Positions 24,114 through 25,669 of a DNA stretch of 25,669 nucleotides are shown here, one piece after another. Origin of the DNA: CAYNNP01 sp964398215 (GTDB lineage Bacteria > Planctomycetota > Planctomycetia > Pirellulales > Pirellulaceae); the NCBI GenBank assembly GCA_964398215.1, contig CAYNNP010000071.1:1-25669 (forward strand), in the 5' to 3' direction. The notes under the pieces are model-generated. The model made no database searches. It worked only from the letters and a program-made list of their open reading frames with translations, and was not told the origin of the DNA. The translations under genes and the position numbers were made by a program. The stretch's first letter is position 1; every line of letters begins with the position of its first letter.

Positions 24114-25370
24114 ATGGACGACAATAAACTACGATTCGGTGTTGGTGTGCTAGTGATAGCAGCGCTAGGGCTGGGGATCATTCTGACGTTTTTGTTTGGC
24201 GCATTCCCAACTGTTTTGAATCGTGAATATCTGTTGACGGTTGATTTCCCATCCGCAGAAGGTGTCAGCACGAACACGCCGGTATTGCGCGATGGAGTTC
24301 GGATAGGACGTGTTACTGACATCAAATTGCTGGAGAAACAAGGCGTGCAAATCGTCTTGGCCATGGACCCCGAATACAAACTCACGCACGAATACATTCC
24401 GCGGATCGGAGTCGGGTCAGTAATTTCCGGCGATGCAAAATTGGAATTCGTGAGAGCTTCGCCAGAGCAGCTCGCAAAACTTGATTCAGAATTGATTCCC
24501 CAGCTTTTCGCGGATGGTGACTACATCCAGTATGGCAAGAAATCACAAGATCCCTTCAACCTTCTGTTCACGATGGAAGAAGAATTGGTAGAGACGATGC
24601 AATCGATTCGGCGTGCCGGTAATTCGATCGATCGCGCAGGTAGCGGATTCACTCAAATAGTCGAAAATGTTCAAGGTGTTGTAGGAAACACTGACACCAA
24701 GATTGACAATGTCGCCGCTGAAGCCGTCAAGGCTTTGGAGGAATTCCAAGGTGCGATGCGCGAAGTCCGCCAAATCATCGGCAGCGAAAAAATCCGCGAG
24801 GACTTGGAGAATTCAATTGACCAGATTCCTGAAACGTTGAAAGAGATTCGAGAAGCCTTGGTGAAAGCTAGATCGACTTTCGATAGCTTCGAGACCGCTG
24901 GTAAACAGTTCCAACGTGTGGGCGTGGAAGCCGAGGGCGTTGTGAAAGATGTTCGAGAAATCACGAAGCCTGTTAAGTCGGCTGTGGAGACAATCGAACG
25001 TACTTTCAATAGTGCTGAGAAAACCGTTCAGAACATTGAAAAGTTCACAAAGCCGCTGGGAGAACGTGGCGACGAGATTGTGGACCAAGTTGTCACGACA
25101 CTACGAAATATCGACAGCGCGCTGGTTCAAGTCGAAGCGTTTGGTGATGCATTGAACAATAGCGATGGGACGATCAAACGTTTGCTTCAAGACGATGAAA
25201 TCTATTGGCAGATTCGCCGTACGATTACGAATATCGAAAGAGCATCCGCAAAGATTCGTCCGATCATGGACGACGTTCGTATCTTTAGTGACAAGATCGC
25301 ACGCGACCCGCGCGAACTAGGAGTCAGAGGCGCGCTCAATAAACGCCCAAGCGGACTGGGCCTGAAATAA
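24114..25370 (+). CDS. mlaD: MlaD-type MCE-domain lipid transport protein, long form
   Basis: 418 residues. One N-terminal membrane helix (about 9-33) is followed by a single MCE domain (about 37-120; NTPVLRDGVRIGRVTDI is the family signature). The rest, about 150-370, is predicted to be almost wholly alpha-helical with heptad-like spacing of hydrophobic residues (for example AVETIERTFNSAEKTVQNIE). E. coli MlaD has only 183 residues, so this is a long-tailed form like Mce and plastid TGD2-type proteins, whose hexameric helices form a needle or tunnel across the periplasm. The ATG at 24114 has no strong Shine-Dalgarno. It is last in the mla operon within this window. Confidence 0.93.
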   Translation: MDDNKLRFGVGVLVIAALGLGIILTFLFGAFPTVLNREYLLTVDFPSAEGVSTNTPVLRDGVRIGRVTDIKLLEKQGVQIVLAMDPEYKLTHEYIPRIGVGSVISGDAKLEFVRASPEQLAKLDSELIPQLFADGDYIQYGKKSQDPFNLLFTMEEELVETMQSIRRAGNSIDRAGSGFTQIVENVQGVVGNTDTKIDNVAAEAVKALEEFQGAMREVRQIIGSEKIREDLENSIDQIPETLKEIREALVKARSTFDSFETAGKQFQRVGVEAEGVVKDVREITKPVKSAVETIERTFNSAEKTVQNIEKFTKPLGERGDEIVDQVVTTLRNIDSALVQVEAFGDALNNSDGTIKRLLQDDEIYWQIRRTITNIERASAKIRPIMDDVRIFSDKIARDPRELGVRGALNKRPSGLGLK

Positions 25371-25402
25371 TTCCACGCCAGTGATTCGGCGAGTCCAAAT
25401 TT

Positions 25403-25646
25403 GTAGCTGGATTCACCAGAATTCAGGCCAGTTAATCTACTGAGCCGATGGGCGATAGCCCCGGTTTTTGACGGGCTGATTGCGCTCGAAACCGGGGCTA
25501 TCGCCCATCGGCTCATTTGCGCTGTCGGCGAGTTGACGGCAACTGAGCGGCGAGCGGTGGGTGTTAGCCCGGTGATGGCGGTGTGACCGGGCGGACGGAG
25601 TGTTGTGATGCCGTACGTAAACCGAAGTCTGGCGACTCCGGCTACG
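25403..25646. repeat. Family B repeat copy 2, expanded around a palindrome
   Basis: The left module (25403-25433) matches 3571-3601 at 28 of 31 bases and the right module (25619-25646) matches 3607-3634 at all 28. Here they are 185 bp apart, with a perfect 27-bp inverted repeat (25441-25467 and 25489-25515) and GC-rich sequence between. In the compact copy they are 5 bp apart. Lies just after mlaD. Confidence 0.6.
25441..25515. repeat. Perfect 27-bp inverted repeat
   Basis: Arm 25441-25467 (starting TGAGCCGATGGGCGATAGCC) is exactly complementary to 25489-25515, with a 21-nt loop. It lies 70 bp after the mlaD stop. Without a T-run it is not a standard terminator, though the transcript hairpin would be very stable and could protect the mla mRNA 3' end. 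Confidence 0.75.
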
Positions 25647-25669
25647 CCTGGACTAACTACCAGGATACT

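Noticed and set aside
25441..25515. Intrinsic terminator for the mla operon
   Set aside because: The 27-bp hairpin is strong but no T-run follows on plus; it fits better as part of the family B repeat.

Overview
The window looks like chromosomal DNA of a planctomycete, most likely the Rhodopirellula/Pirellulaceae group. The evidence is the moderate GC, the many short palindromic intergenic repeats, small membrane proteins with an NPY motif, a TPR protein carrying two RNA polymerase alpha C-terminal domains, a ThuA-like secreted protein, a long RseP, and a carotenoid oxidase/acyltransferase/glycosyltransferase trio. This placement is inferred from protein and repeat style; no 16S rRNA gene is present.

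Layout. Positions 235-1983 (minus) hold the most unusual locus: one continuous reading frame interrupted by a single in-frame UGA inside a thioredoxin-like domain. A perfect 7-bp hairpin with a GGGC loop begins 16 nt after the UGA, and its apical loop begins 23 nt after it, which is the geometry of a bacterial SECIS element. I read this as a candidate membrane-anchored selenoprotein of 582 residues. A GNAT-like protein (2320-3489, plus) converges on a B12-dependent ribonucleotide reductase, nrdJ (3655-6699, minus). About 900 bp of repeat-rich intergenic DNA follows, then an unrecognised 165-residue protein (7605-8102, plus).

Positions 8170-10763 (minus) form a tRNA-Thr(CGT) -> TPR/double alpha-CTD protein -> tgt unit. 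Positions 10958-15250 (minus) hold dxr -> rseP-like -> FolM/PTR1-like reductase. A secreted ThuA-like protein and a small membrane protein follow, also on minus. From 16928 onward everything is on plus: a CrtI-family oxidase, a PlsC-type acyltransferase and a GT2 glycosyltransferase, packed with gaps or overlaps of a few bases and matching the crtP/crtO/crtQ activities of C30 carotenoid pathways; then 6-phosphofructokinase with a clear terminator; then an Mla-type lipid transport operon (mlaE-mlaF-mlaD).

The genes are mostly housekeeping: deoxynucleotide synthesis, tRNA modification, isoprenoid precursor synthesis (dxr feeds the same pathway the carotenoid trio would use), glycolysis and envelope lipid homeostasis. 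Between them lie at least three families of short, palindromic, non-coding repeats, two of them with terminal inverted repeats. The novelty is in the probable Sec-containing protein with an internal domain duplication, the double alpha-CTD protein, and the modular repeats.
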